This document shows, in pieces, positions 34,685-44,139 of a stretch of DNA of 64,000 nt. The notes below the pieces were generated by a model. The model saw only the letters and a list, made by a program, of their open reading frames with translations, searched no databases and was not told the DNA's origin. The DNA is taken from contig NZ_JAGGKG010000012.1 in NCBI RefSeq assembly GCF_017873435.1, positions 62,001-126,000 of the forward strand, given 5' to 3'. The position numbers and the translations under genes were made by a program. This stretch comes from Paenibacillus turicensis (lineage in GTDB: Bacteria > Bacillota > Bacilli > Paenibacillales > Paenibacillaceae). Each line of letters opens with the position of its first letter. The stretch's first letter is position 1.

Positions 34685-35815
34685 ATGAACACAGCACATA
34701 AGCATTATTTTGTTCGAGGGAATACAGCACTAGGTCTTTATAGTTTAGTGGACTCAGCATATCGTGGGCTACGTACAGTTTATGTATTACAAGGTTATAC
34801 AGGGGGAACAGCATTAATATTAAAAAAACTAGCGCAGCACCTTGAACACCAAGGACATAGCTTGCACCTCATTCATGATCCTTTAAATAGTGAATTACTA
34901 GAGGGGATTATCGTTCCAAACCTGAAAATTGGCTTCATTGATGAGGAAGCTTTTCCACAAGAGCCTAATGCGATAGGTGGAGCCGACATACAGGTTATTC
35001 CGGTTAAGGATTGTTATGATGTAGGCAAAATTACTCAGGCTTCACAAGCATTAACACGCTTACAGCAGCAACTCAACGAAGCTTATGACACCGCTTATGC
35101 CTCTTTCCTGAAGACACTAAGAATTCATGACGAGTGGGAAAAGTATTATATTGAGCACCTTGATCGAGAGGTGATGAATGAGCTTGCTACCGTGTGGGGA
35201 GATAAATATTTAATTCAGAATGAAGCATTCACGACAACGTCAACAAATCCCGAAAATTGTTCTATTATAAATTCTCCTACTACAGTGCATCGTTTTCTTG
35301 GCGCGGCGACGTATACTGGAGCTGTAGATTACGTGATGAATTTGACGGATGATCTTGATAAAAGATTCTACGTAAAGGGGCGTCCTGGCTCAGGCAAGTC
35401 TACTTTATTTAAAAAACTAGCCTCCATTGCACAGGAGCGTGGCATCAGTACTGAGGTTTATCATTGTGGTTTTGACCCGAATAGCTTAGATATGTTAATT
35501 TTCCCTGAATTAAGTTTAGCTATTTTTGATAGTACTGCCCCACATGAGCATTTTCCTGCAAGAGATAAGGATGAAATTATTGATGTGTATCCTCTGGCGA
35601 TTACACCGGGAACAGATGAAAGGTTTGCAGAGGAGTTAGCACCGATTAAACAACGTTATGCAACCTCTATGAAGCAATCCATTGCTTATTTAGGTGAGGC
35701 GAAGGAAATAAAGGATCGGATGGCAGACGTGTATTTATCTGCTCTTGATCTAGATTCATTAACTCAGTTACAGAAAAAGTTGAATCAGCAATTTGAGTTG
35801 AAAAAACAAGACTAA
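34685..35815 (+). CDS. PRK06851-like double P-loop ATPase, unknown function
   Basis: About 376 residues if started at ATG 34685 (GGGAG ten bases upstream); the frame opens at TTG 34658. It is an internal duplication of two P-loop halves. The second Walker A is intact (VKGRPGSGKSTLFKK) and is followed by HCGFDPNSLDMLIFPELSLAIFD. The equivalent site in the first half reads LQGYTGGTALILKK, so its lysine and serine are lost while the downstream IHDPLNSELLEGIIVPNLKIGFID is kept. The family is widespread in spore-forming Firmicutes but its role is unknown. A single active nucleotide site is expected. Confidence 0.85.
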   Translation: MNTAHKHYFVRGNTALGLYSLVDSAYRGLRTVYVLQGYTGGTALILKKLAQHLEHQGHSLHLIHDPLNSELLEGIIVPNLKIGFIDEEAFPQEPNAIGGADIQVIPVKDCYDVGKITQASQALTRLQQQLNEAYDTAYASFLKTLRIHDEWEKYYIEHLDREVMNELATVWGDKYLIQNEAFTTTSTNPENCSIINSPTTVHRFLGAATYTGAVDYVMNLTDDLDKRFYVKGRPGSGKSTLFKKLASIAQERGISTEVYHCGFDPNSLDMLIFPELSLAIFDSTAPHEHFPARDKDEIIDVYPLAITPGTDERFAEELAPIKQRYATSMKQSIAYLGEAKEIKDRMADVYLSALDLDSLTQLQKKLNQQFELKKQD

Positions 35816-35849
35816 AATACAGTTAGAACAACTAGAAATAATATTGATC

Positions 35850-35886
35850 TAAAGGAGCATTTTTACAAAAAAGATGCTCCTTTATT
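35850..35886 (+). terminator. Terminator of the double P-loop ATPase gene
   Basis: AAAGGAGCAT (35852-35861) pairs with ATGCTCCTTT (35873-35882) across a poly-T/A loop. Confidence 0.8.
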
Positions 35887-36296
35887 GTGATCAAAATGAG
35901 TGAATGAAGAAAATTCACTGAAAATTCTTACTTTTTTTTGTAATGAAAATAATTACTTGAAATATGATGAAAATTACAAATGATTTTAAGGAATGTTCTT
36001 TTGTTTTTATAAAAACTTACTTGTCATGTAAGGGTTCGAAGAACCTTCTTAGAAAATGATATGGTAAAAAAGATATGTATATTAGTCAGGTCCTAAGAAG
36101 TGAAAATGGCAAAAAAGACCTATTCATCAATTACAATTTATTGGAATTCACCCTTAAAATAACTGTAATATATAAGAATATATTTTATAATCTAGGAGGA
36201 TATATCTACTATTTTGTAACTAGATACAGCATTTAGGAGAGGGTATATCTATCCAAGACATCTATGAATCCAATCTAAAATAAGGAGTTTTTAAAC
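35887..36296. other. Intergenic region upstream of the PLP decarboxylase
   Basis: 410 bp of AT-rich DNA. It contains a small palindrome, GGTTCGAAGAACC (from 36033), and a pair of imperfect direct repeats ending in TATATCT (near 36192-36206 and 36233-36249) close to the gene. No ORF with a ribosome site or recognised leader RNA is present. Confidence 0.4.
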
Positions 36297-37955
36297 ATGC
36301 AAACATCAAATAAGCCCGATGTAAGAGACTGGTTTCCAAGTGAAGATGGTAACAATCAAAAACGGGAAGAAATGATGAAACTAATAGAACAGCTTATTAC
36401 AGGTGTAGACGAATTAAAAAATCCTGATGGAGTTAATTTAAAGGGGGATAAGAAGCGAGACGGCAATTTTTATGGAGAGCTAACCAAAGAAAGCTACATA
36501 CCCCAAGTAGGAGCAGCAATGGAGGAGGTGAACACAGAACTATTAAAGCTATTGCATGGTCATCCATATCATACTAAATATTTCTTTTCGAACATTTTAC
36601 CGATGGCTTCGATGCCAGGCATGATGGGAATGCTGACTGCGATGTTAGTAAACGGGAACAATTTGTGGGATGTGTATGGACCTGCTGGTGCTGAAGCAGA
36701 GGTTAGGGTGACAGCAATGATGTCAAAGCTGGTCGGCTATGATGCTGAACAAAGTGGTGGTTATACGACGTGGGGAGGACAAGGTGCTGTATTTTCTGGA
36801 TTAAGAATCGCGATTGCTAAACATGATCCACAAGCACCACAGCATGGTGTTCCAGGAAATTTATATGTCTTTTGCTCGGAGGCAGCACACTATAGCTTGT
36901 TCAAATCAGTAGAAGCAACAGGAATTGGTAGCAATCATCTTGTTAAAGTTAAGACGTTATCAGACAGCTCGATGGACACAGAAGATCTAGAACGTAAAAT
37001 GAATCAGGTTATAGCTAGTGGTGGAATTCCAGTATACATAGTAGCCACTACAGGAACGACAGATGCAATTGGAATTGATGATGTTTCTCTTATTCGTCAA
37101 GTTGCTCAGAAGGTGACTGAGCAAGCTGGTTTAGCTTGTCCGCATATTCATGCAGATTCCGCATTAGGTGGCTTTTTCGCCGTATTTAATGACTATAATT
37201 TGAGTAAAAACGAGCTTGGATTTAGTGCGGGTGTGCTTGACATGGTCGCTAAGCTACAAGTAAAAATGAGACATTTACATCTAGCAGATTCCATGTGCTT
37301 TGATTTCCAAAAGCTAGGACAAACACCGTATGTGTCTAGTTTATTCCTAGTGAAAAATGCAAACGATTTTGGACTGCTAGAGCTTGGTGAGGACGAGACA
37401 CCTTATGTGGGACATCGTGGTTATGGAGATTATCATACCGGCTATACATTAGAATGCACACGTATGGCTAGTTCGATTAGCATGTATAGCGCATTACTAG
37501 CCTTTGGAATTGAAGGTTATCAGCGATTATTTGCTCAATTTTTAGAGGTAAGCTATGAATTCCGTAAGCAATTGGTAGCTAAAATTCCAGAAGTAGATAT
37601 TGTAAATCCAGATAATTATGCTATTTCCACTGTCTTTCGGATTTATCCGCCACAGGCACCAAGATTCCAAGATGAAGTTAAAGGCACTTGTTCTATTCGT
37701 GATATTGAACAAACAAACCTGTTAAATGAGCGTCTTTTTGAAAAGCTAGGCGAGCAAAGAGACCAAATGTTTTTTGGGGATACAAAAAAGCATTTAATCG
37801 TAAACACCTTAGAGGATCAAAGTATCCCATTGTATGTTAGTAAGTTTTTTGTCATTTCACCACATACCAAGCCAGAGCTTGTTACTGAGGTTGTAGACTA
37901 TTTAAAGGCATGTATTACAGAAGTATATGAGCAATTTGTTAGTACTGTGAAATAA
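36297..37955 (+). CDS. PLP-dependent group II amino-acid decarboxylase
   Basis: 552 residues. The fold-type I decarboxylase features are clear: a Gly-rich phosphate-binding region ([16 protein letters not shown]), the stacking His of [11 protein letters not shown], the pyridine-N Asp of [12 protein letters not shown] and the PLP-binding lysine of [11 protein letters not shown]. The family includes glutamate, tyrosine, aspartate and diaminobutyrate decarboxylases; the sequence belongs to a longer bacterial subgroup whose substrate I cannot name. AAGGAG is the ribosome site. No transporter or antiporter is adjacent, so there is no context support for an acid-resistance role. The chemoreceptor gene begins 21-47 bp downstream. 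Confidence 0.87.
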   Translation: MQTSNKPDVRDWFPSEDGNNQKREEMMKLIEQLITGVDELKNPDGVNLKGDKKRDGNFYGELTKESYIPQVGAAMEEVNTELLKLLHGHPYHTKYFFSNILPMASMPGMMGMLTAMLVNGNNLWDVYGPAGAEAEVRVTAMMSKLVGYDAEQSGGYTTWGGQGAVFSGLRIAIAKHDPQAPQHGVPGNLYVFCSEAAHYSLFKSVEATGIGSNHLVKVKTLSDSSMDTEDLERKMNQVIASGGIPVYIVATTGTTDAIGIDDVSLIRQVAQKVTEQAGLACPHIHADSALGGFFAVFNDYNLSKNELGFSAGVLDMVAKLQVKMRHLHLADSMCFDFQKLGQTPYVSSLFLVKNANDFGLLELGEDETPYVGHRGYGDYHTGYTLECTRMASSISMYSALLAFGIEGYQRLFAQFLEVSYEFRKQLVAKIPEVDIVNPDNYAISTVFRIYPPQAPRFQDEVKGTCSIRDIEQTNLLNERLFEKLGEQRDQMFFGDTKKHLIVNTLEDQSIPLYVSKFFVISPHTKPELVTEVVDYLKACITEVYEQFVSTVK

Positions 37956-38002
37956 GCCTATCTAGTTATGTAGCTATGATCAACCTAGGAGATGAAAACA
38001 AC

Positions 38003-39721
38003 ATGATGGAAAAAATAAAAAAACATTTATTTGGTAGTGTATCCTCTAAAATTATGATGGGAAGCGCATTAACGATTGTCATCACTGTTGCATGTTTTAT
38101 CGGTTTATTGATTTTTACTACATCTACATTAAGTGGAAAACTAAGTGATGAATTAGAAACGCGCTTAAAAGGTAATATCCATACCGTATCCACACAATTA
38201 GAGGGGGTAAAGGGTAACTTACTTGAAATCCCTAACGCTGATAGTCCAACCTATAAAGAAGCAAGAGCTTTAATGGATAAACTAAAGCAAGAATATGATT
38301 TGCAAAATGTGTTTATTTTGTCTAATCAGGGTGGAAAAGAGCGGATTATCGCATTGTCAGATACACCAGATGACTTTAATATGGATTACACCTTCTCAGA
38401 CGATATGAAAAGAATGCTTGAAACCAAGCAACAAACCTTGAGCAAAATTTATGAAGACGAATATGGGATTCATCAATCCATTTTTGTACCGTTAAAAAAT
38501 AGTAAAGGTGATGTTGAAGGTCTGTTAGGTATTGACCTTGATGCAGCGGTAATCCCTAATACGATTTCCAGTGTAACTTGGTATACTGTAGTGATCTCAG
38601 TAATATTGTTTGGAATTGGTTTATTGCTAGCTTTCTTACTTGGACGGTTAATTGCGAAGCCAATTAAAAACTTAATGCACGTTACACAGCAATTTGCGGA
38701 TGGAGATATGTCTCAGTCTATTGAGGTCACAGGTAATGATGAGATTGCAAAATTATCTCAATCGTTCAAAGTGATGAGTACAAATATGAAACAGCTTATT
38801 GGACACATATCAACCTCTTCGAATGAAGTGGCAGGTACAAGCCAACAGCTACAACAAGTAATTGAAGAGTCAAGTGCAAGTGCTCAGCAGGTTGCTGAAT
38901 CAATGAACAATATGACGGAGGGAATTAATGAAGTAGTAGAATCAATTGGTAATAGTACAACATCTGTGGTTGAAATTGAAAAGCAGTTATCAGGTGTAGC
39001 TACTGAGGTTAACGACATGCAGCTCATTGCTAGAAGAGTGAGCAAGAGATCCTCAGAAGGACAAGATATCGTTGAGCAAACCTTAGAGCAAATAAATAAA
39101 GTTGAAGAGGTTATGCAAAACTCAGAACAGATTGCAGGACAATTGCAACAAAACTCCATCAAAATTGGAGAAGTAATTGGAATCATTACAGGAATTGCAG
39201 AGCAGACGAATTTGCTTGCTTTAAATGCTTCGATTGAAGCTGCAAGAGTTGGCGAGCAAGGGAAAGGGTTTGCAGTTGTGGCGGGAGAGGTGCGTAAGCT
39301 TGCAGAGCAATCTGCTTCCGCAGCTGCATCAATTACGGGCTTAGTTGCTGGCACACAACATAATAGCAACCTTGTTATTGAAAGTATTAATGAAGGTAGT
39401 CGTGCGATTGTTGAAGGTCAACTTCTAATGAATACTACTTATGAAAACTTCCAAGGGATTTTCAAAGGGATTGAAGAGTTTACCAATCGTACAGAGCAGC
39501 TCTTACATTCTTTAGTATTAGTAGAGGGATCTTATCAAAGTATATCCACATCTGTGCAGCAGATTTCTGGTATTACGCAGGAGCAGGCAGCTGCATCAGA
39601 GGAGGTTGCAGCCTCTTCTGAAGAGCAAAGTGCAGCGATGGAGGAAATCTCAGCAGCAATTGATCAGCTCTCCTCATTAGCACAGGAATTACAAAAGGCG
39701 GTTAACGTGTTTAAGTTATAA
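38003..39721 (+). CDS. Methyl-accepting chemotaxis protein (first of a tandem pair)
   Basis: About 572 residues from ATG 38003 (AGGAGA eight bases upstream; the frame opens at 37976). Membrane helix 1 ([16 protein letters not shown]), an extracellular single-Cache-like ligand domain (about 40-185, with VFILSNQGG and the [10 protein letters not shown]...GLLGIDLDA end), membrane helix 2, HAMP ([10 protein letters not shown]...FADGDMSQ) and a long cytoplasmic signalling coiled coil follow. The hairpin tip has the canonical [20 protein letters not shown] and [19 protein letters not shown]. It signals through CheA/CheW. The ligand is unknown. Confidence 0.95.
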   Translation: MMEKIKKHLFGSVSSKIMMGSALTIVITVACFIGLLIFTTSTLSGKLSDELETRLKGNIHTVSTQLEGVKGNLLEIPNADSPTYKEARALMDKLKQEYDLQNVFILSNQGGKERIIALSDTPDDFNMDYTFSDDMKRMLETKQQTLSKIYEDEYGIHQSIFVPLKNSKGDVEGLLGIDLDAAVIPNTISSVTWYTVVISVILFGIGLLLAFLLGRLIAKPIKNLMHVTQQFADGDMSQSIEVTGNDEIAKLSQSFKVMSTNMKQLIGHISTSSNEVAGTSQQLQQVIEESSASAQQVAESMNNMTEGINEVVESIGNSTTSVVEIEKQLSGVATEVNDMQLIARRVSKRSSEGQDIVEQTLEQINKVEEVMQNSEQIAGQLQQNSIKIGEVIGIITGIAEQTNLLALNASIEAARVGEQGKGFAVVAGEVRKLAEQSASAAASITGLVAGTQHNSNLVIESINEGSRAIVEGQLLMNTTYENFQGIFKGIEEFTNRTEQLLHSLVLVEGSYQSISTSVQQISGITQEQAAASEEVAASSEEQSAAMEEISAAIDQLSSLAQELQKAVNVFKL

Positions 39722-39732
39722 ACCTGTAATTA

Positions 39733-39876
39733 GGTATGGAATATGGGTTAACTGTAACACCGTTTTAATTTATGGATGGCTAGCTACTTATGTCTGATGG
39801 ATGAAATTATTGATTCTGTCAGATATAAAGCCATACATAAAACGGTGAAATCATTAATAATCCATATCCGTATGAT
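39733..39876. repeat. Long imperfect inverted repeat between the two chemoreceptor genes
   Basis: Arms of about 45 bp (39735-39781 and 39829-39873) share CACCGTTTTA, TATGG/ATGGCT and GGATATGG-like blocks in inverse order, with an inner TCTGA/TCAGA pair in the loop. It is non-coding and could be a MITE-like remnant or a very stable mRNA hairpin separating the two genes. Confidence 0.65.
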
Positions 39877-39978
39877 ATAAAACGAAAAATGTTCAGCCTT
39901 AATACTAGCTTTTAATTAGGGTTTTTTTGTGTACTATAAATTTGGTTTATATTTTATTAAAGTGAGGAGCTAGACAAT

Positions 39979-41706
39979 ATGGAAATTAAAAATTTAAATA
40001 TAAAAAATTTATTCATAGGTAAAATAGCCTCAAAAATTATGTGGGGAAGTATACTTACAATTTTTATGACTGCAATCTGTTTTTCAGGTTTATTGTATTA
40101 TACCTACACTACGTTAAGTGAAAAATTGAGTAGTGAATTAACTACTCGTCTATCTGTTAATATGCAATCCTTAAACGATAAGATGGAAGTTATGGGAGTC
40201 AAAATATTAAACATACAAAGCGCAGACAGTCAAACTTACAAGCAGACGAGGGCGTTATTTGATCAATTCAAAAAGGAATATGAAGTGAAAAACGTATTTA
40301 TTTTAACAAATGAGGGAGGAAAGGAACGATTTTTAGTATATTCTGACACTCCCGATGATTTTAATAAAGAATATGAACTAACTGCAGAGATGAAAGAGGC
40401 TATTACTAGTAATAAAACCATCTTAAGTGACATTTATAGTGATGATGATGGGTATTATCAGTCCATTTTTGTCCCGATGAAGAATCAACAAGGTCAAGTT
40501 GCAGGGATTGTAGGAATCGACTTAGATGCAGGGGTTATACCTAATACACTAAAAAGTGTAACCTTCTATAGTATAATTGTCATAATCTCTGTTATTATTG
40601 TGGGCTTGATAATGGCGTTTTTGCAAGGCAGACTTATTTCCAGACCAATAAAAGATTTGATGAAGGTAACACAAGCATTTGCAGAAGGTGATCTGACTCA
40701 GGAAATTCATGTGAAGGGAAGCGATGAAGTGTCCAAATTATCGCAGGCCTTCCAAGTGATGAGTACAAATATGAAACAGCTTATTGGTCATATCTCAAAG
40801 TCTTCTAATGAGGTTGCAGGTACAAGTGAGCAACTTCTTCAGGTGGTTGAAGAATCTAGTGCAAGTGCTGAGCAGGTTGCTGTGTCTATGAACAGTATGG
40901 CAGAAGGAATAAATGAGGTAGTGCAATCTATTGGAGCAAGCTCCATCTCTGTGCTAGAGATTGAAAAACAATTGTCAGGTGTAGGTGTAGAGGTTAACGA
41001 TATGCAAATTATTGCGAAGCAAGTAAGTCATAAGGCATCTGAAGGACAAAATATTGTTGAGCAAACCTTGGAGCAGATTAATAAGGTCGAGCAGGTTATG
41101 CAAAGCTCAGAGGGAATTGCAGCTGAATTACAGCAACGCTCCGTTGAAATTGGTGAGGTTATTAGTATAATTACAGGAATTGCTGAACAAACCAATTTAC
41201 TTGCTTTAAATGCATCCATTGAAGCAGCAAGAGTTGGAGAGCAAGGCAAAGGGTTCGCAGTTGTTGCTGGTGAAGTTCGTAAGTTAGCAGAGCAGTCTGC
41301 TTCTGCCGCAGCATCAATAACAGGATTAGTTGCGGGTACACAGCAAAATAGCTTATCCGTAATTGAAAGCATAAATGAAGGAAGTCGTGCGATTGAAGAA
41401 GGGCAGAAATTAATGAGTATTACTTACGATAATTTTCAGGATATTTTTAGGGGGATTGAGCAGTTTACTAGCCAAACGGAGCAACTGTTACATTCCTTGG
41501 TCGTTGTCGAGGGATCCTATCAGAGTATATCCACCTCAGTTCAGCAAATTTCTGGAGTGACACAGGAGCAAGCGGCAGCATCCGAGGAAGTAGCGGCATC
41601 AGCTGAACAGCAAAGTGCTGCGATGGAGCAAATTTCCGTATCCATTGGTCAGCTATCTTCCTTGGCACAGGAGCTACAGAAGGCAGTTAATTTATTTAAA
41701 ATATAG
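39979..41706 (+). CDS. Methyl-accepting chemotaxis protein (second of a tandem pair)
   Basis: 575 residues, a paralogue of the preceding receptor with the same plan: membrane helix, single-Cache-like sensor ([10 protein letters not shown]...GIVGIDLDA), second helix, HAMP and signalling domain. The cytoplasmic halves are nearly identical over long stretches ([30 protein letters not shown]), while the extracellular domains have diverged, for example [17 protein letters not shown] against [17 protein letters not shown]. This is a gene duplication with separated ligand specificity. GAGGAG precedes the ATG. Confidence 0.95.
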   Translation: MEIKNLNIKNLFIGKIASKIMWGSILTIFMTAICFSGLLYYTYTTLSEKLSSELTTRLSVNMQSLNDKMEVMGVKILNIQSADSQTYKQTRALFDQFKKEYEVKNVFILTNEGGKERFLVYSDTPDDFNKEYELTAEMKEAITSNKTILSDIYSDDDGYYQSIFVPMKNQQGQVAGIVGIDLDAGVIPNTLKSVTFYSIIVIISVIIVGLIMAFLQGRLISRPIKDLMKVTQAFAEGDLTQEIHVKGSDEVSKLSQAFQVMSTNMKQLIGHISKSSNEVAGTSEQLLQVVEESSASAEQVAVSMNSMAEGINEVVQSIGASSISVLEIEKQLSGVGVEVNDMQIIAKQVSHKASEGQNIVEQTLEQINKVEQVMQSSEGIAAELQQRSVEIGEVISIITGIAEQTNLLALNASIEAARVGEQGKGFAVVAGEVRKLAEQSASAAASITGLVAGTQQNSLSVIESINEGSRAIEEGQKLMSITYDNFQDIFRGIEQFTSQTEQLLHSLVVVEGSYQSISTSVQQISGVTQEQAAASEEVAASAEQQSAAMEQISVSIGQLSSLAQELQKAVNLFKI

Positions 41707-41712
41707 CTTCAT

Positions 41713-41766
41713 GAAAAGGGCACTCCAAGGTCAGTTATTACTGACTAATTGGAATGCCCTTTCTGT
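41713..41766. terminator. Shared terminator of the chemoreceptor and CorC-like genes
   Basis: AAAGGGCA...CTCCA pairs with TGGAATGCCCTTT, with an inner GGTCAGT/ACTGAC stem (41716-41763). It lies between convergent genes. Confidence 0.8.
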
Positions 41767-41774
41767 GGTAATTA

Positions 41775-43112
41775 TTATTCAGCTTCAACCGCTTCTGCTG
41801 TAGCTTCTTGTTTTACAATTTCTAACCGTCTAAAGCGATGTGGCTCCTTATCAAGTAAAGTAAATATTACACCATCATGCTCTAGCGTTTCCCCTTCTTC
41901 CATCTCAGGATGCATCCCATATAACCATCCGCCAATCGTGTCTACCTCAGCGGAGTCTAGGTTCGTTAACAACGTATCATTAATTTGATTAATGGCAACT
42001 TTTCCATCTACGATTAAGTGGTGATCACTTAGCTGCTGAATCGGTTGCTCCTCTTCCGTGTCGAATTCATCACGAATTTCGCCAACGATCTCTTCAAGGA
42101 TATCTTCAATTGTAACAAGACCAGATGTGCCACCATATTCATCAATCAGAATCGCCATGTGGCTACCTTCCAATTGCATCTTTTTCAGAAGCTCATTGAC
42201 AGGCATCACCTCTGAAACCGCCATGACTGGGCGAAGGATCGAGGAGATTTCTAAATTAGGATTACCCTCATAGGCTAAGAAAAATTGCTTTGTATTAATA
42301 ACACCGATGATATTATCCTTGTTACCTGAAACAACAGGGAAACGAGTATACTGCTGTTCAGTAATGATAGATAAGTTTTCCTCGCGTGTTTTATCTGTAT
42401 ATAAGCAGATCATATCGGTACGTGGCACCATAATTTCCTTAGCAAGCATGTTGTCAAAGGCAAAAATACGGTTTACATAGCCGAATTCACTTTGATTAAT
42501 TTTTCCACTTTCAAAGCTTTCGTTAATAATAATTTGAAGCTCTTCTTCGGAATGGGCTTCCTCATGCTCGGAAGCAGGTTTAATCCCTACCAATTTAACA
42601 AGCTGATTCGCAGAACCGTTAAGTGTCCAAATAAATGGCTTCATTACTTTAGTAAATAAAATAAGTGGTTTTGCAGTTAACATCGCGACTTCTTCTGCTT
42701 TACGGATTGCAATAGTCTTTGGTGCTAACTCACCAACAACAACGTGAAGATACGTAATAATAACGAACGCAATAATAAAGGATAAAACCCCAGTAATCGC
42801 TGTAGGTACCTGTAATTGGTGGAAGATAGGTCCTAATAAAGCTTCTATGGTTGGTTCACCTAACCATCCTAGTCCTAAAGCTGTTATTGTAATACCCAAC
42901 TGGCAGGCTGATAAATAGCCATCTAAATTTGATGTTACTTGCTTTACTGCTAATGCATTTTTGCGTCCTTCCGCAATTAACTGATCAACTCTACTACTCC
43001 GTACGCGGACAATCGCAAACTCTACGGCCACAAAAAATGCTGTTGCAGCAATAAGCAATACAACTAAACCCAAATTTAATGTCAAAAACCTGTCACCTTG
43101 CATTATAAACAT
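41775..43112 (-). CDS. CorC/HlyC-type membrane protein with DUF21 and CBS domains
   Basis: 445 residues. The N-terminal CNNM (DUF21) domain has about four membrane segments (LGLVVLLIAATAFFVAVEFA..., LGITITALGLGWLGEPT, GVLSFIIAFVIITYLHVVVGELAPK). A CBS-domain pair (about 210-330: IMVPRTDMICLYTD, YTRFPVVSG, ILIDEYGGTSGLVTIEDILEEIVGEI) and a C-terminal CorC_HlyC domain follow. Members are linked to Mg2+ or Co2+ efflux; the older name haemolysin is not supported by function. GAGGAG lies close to the first ATG, so the second Met (43103) is also possible. Confidence 0.92.
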   Translation of the reverse strand: MFIMQGDRFLTLNLGLVVLLIAATAFFVAVEFAIVRVRSSRVDQLIAEGRKNALAVKQVTSNLDGYLSACQLGITITALGLGWLGEPTIEALLGPIFHQLQVPTAITGVLSFIIAFVIITYLHVVVGELAPKTIAIRKAEEVAMLTAKPLILFTKVMKPFIWTLNGSANQLVKLVGIKPASEHEEAHSEEELQIIINESFESGKINQSEFGYVNRIFAFDNMLAKEIMVPRTDMICLYTDKTREENLSIITEQQYTRFPVVSGNKDNIIGVINTKQFFLAYEGNPNLEISSILRPVMAVSEVMPVNELLKKMQLEGSHMAILIDEYGGTSGLVTIEDILEEIVGEIRDEFDTEEEQPIQQLSDHHLIVDGKVAINQINDTLLTNLDSAEVDTIGGWLYGMHPEMEEGETLEHDGVIFTLLDKEPHRFRRLEIVKQEATAEAVEAE

Positions 43113-43307
43113 CTACTCCTCTATTATGAATAATTTGATAAAAACTTATAATCATTATAGCGGATACCGCTAATGAATGCGAATGCCATAAAAGGGGGAT
43201 ATCGTTCATAAATGATTTGTTTTGCACGTCTAACATTATAAAAATTTATACTATATCAACTTTACGTGTTTAATCTAATAATTATGAATATTTTTGCTAC
43301 AGTTTTG

Positions 43308-43970
43308 TTATGTAAGATGCTGTGTGACCAAGTAACGGAAAAAATTGTAGCAATAGCTTAATACCTTTATATTTTGAGTTGGTTGATGATTCATGTTAAT
43401 TACGTAATAAATGATTAGAAAGAGGATTAGAATTAGCGGTAACATCGATATGGCAATTGGGAAATATAAGTTCGTTCGACCTGCCAGCATAATTCGTATA
43501 TTACGTGATTGAACATCATCGGGGTATTTTTGATGTAGCCTTTGGATTTTGCGTGTAGCAAAGCATAAATAAATATGATTGGCCAAACAGGCAAACATCG
43601 CTCTTAATAGTAAAAAGACAACTGTTAGTTGTGAAATGACAAAAAAAGGATCAATACTATGCCAAATGTAAAGGGTAGCAGAACATAAATAGGCTAGAAG
43701 TAAGGACAAATAAACAATTAAATACGCGTACATCCCTCGATAGATTAACCAATAGCCACCAAATAAAAACGCAGACCAATTCCAATAACGAGATTTTGTA
43801 CAATTTTTCATATAAAAATTTGTATTTGTACCTACAAATAACCCAAGCTCATGGTTCAAGAATAAATTCAAGTTAGCGCTTTCATTTTTTGAAATGTCCC
43901 TTTCTTTTCCACACATTGGACATGCTGGAGCATTTGCTTCATAAAATTCAGAACAATGATAACAGTGCAT
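43308..43970 (-). CDS. Zinc-ribbon membrane protein, DUF2628-like
   Basis: 220 residues from ATG 43970 (GGAGG six bases upstream; the frame opens at 44009). The first 25 residues are a zinc ribbon with two Cys pairs (CYHCSEFY and CPMCGKER). The rest is a membrane domain with four or five helices opening with YWNWSAFLFGGYWLIYRGMY, the signature of DUF2628-like proteins. The function is unknown. It is a single gene divergent from the pullulanase. Confidence 0.82.
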   Translation of the reverse strand: MHCYHCSEFYEANAPACPMCGKERDISKNESANLNLFLNHELGLFVGTNTNFYMKNCTKSRYWNWSAFLFGGYWLIYRGMYAYLIVYLSLLLAYLCSATLYIWHSIDPFFVISQLTVVFLLLRAMFACLANHIYLCFATRKIQRLHQKYPDDVQSRNIRIMLAGRTNLYFPIAISMLPLILILFLIIYYVINMNHQPTQNIKVLSYCYNFFRYLVTQHLT

Positions 43971-44139
43971 GGGAGACCTCCGTTTAACTTTAGCACAATA
44001 TGATTTCATTATACCTAATTTAATGACATTTGAGAAACAAAATTTGACAATTTTCTCGCTATATTGCTAAGTTTTTTTAGCCATAATGCCGTAACGCCAG
44101 TAGGGTAAGATTTCATATTATGAATTAGAACTAGCCTTT

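Noticed and set aside
36029-36049. GGTTCGAAGAACC as a LexA (SOS) box
   Set aside because: The Bacillus LexA box needs CGAAC-N4-GTTCG; spacing and order differ here.
38884-39369. 161-codon open frame on the minus strand inside the first chemoreceptor gene (and a similar one at 41028-41372)
   Set aside because: Both are antisense shadows of the conserved coiled coil: they occur at the same place in both paralogues, have Cys/Ser/Thr-rich low-complexity products and no ribosome site.
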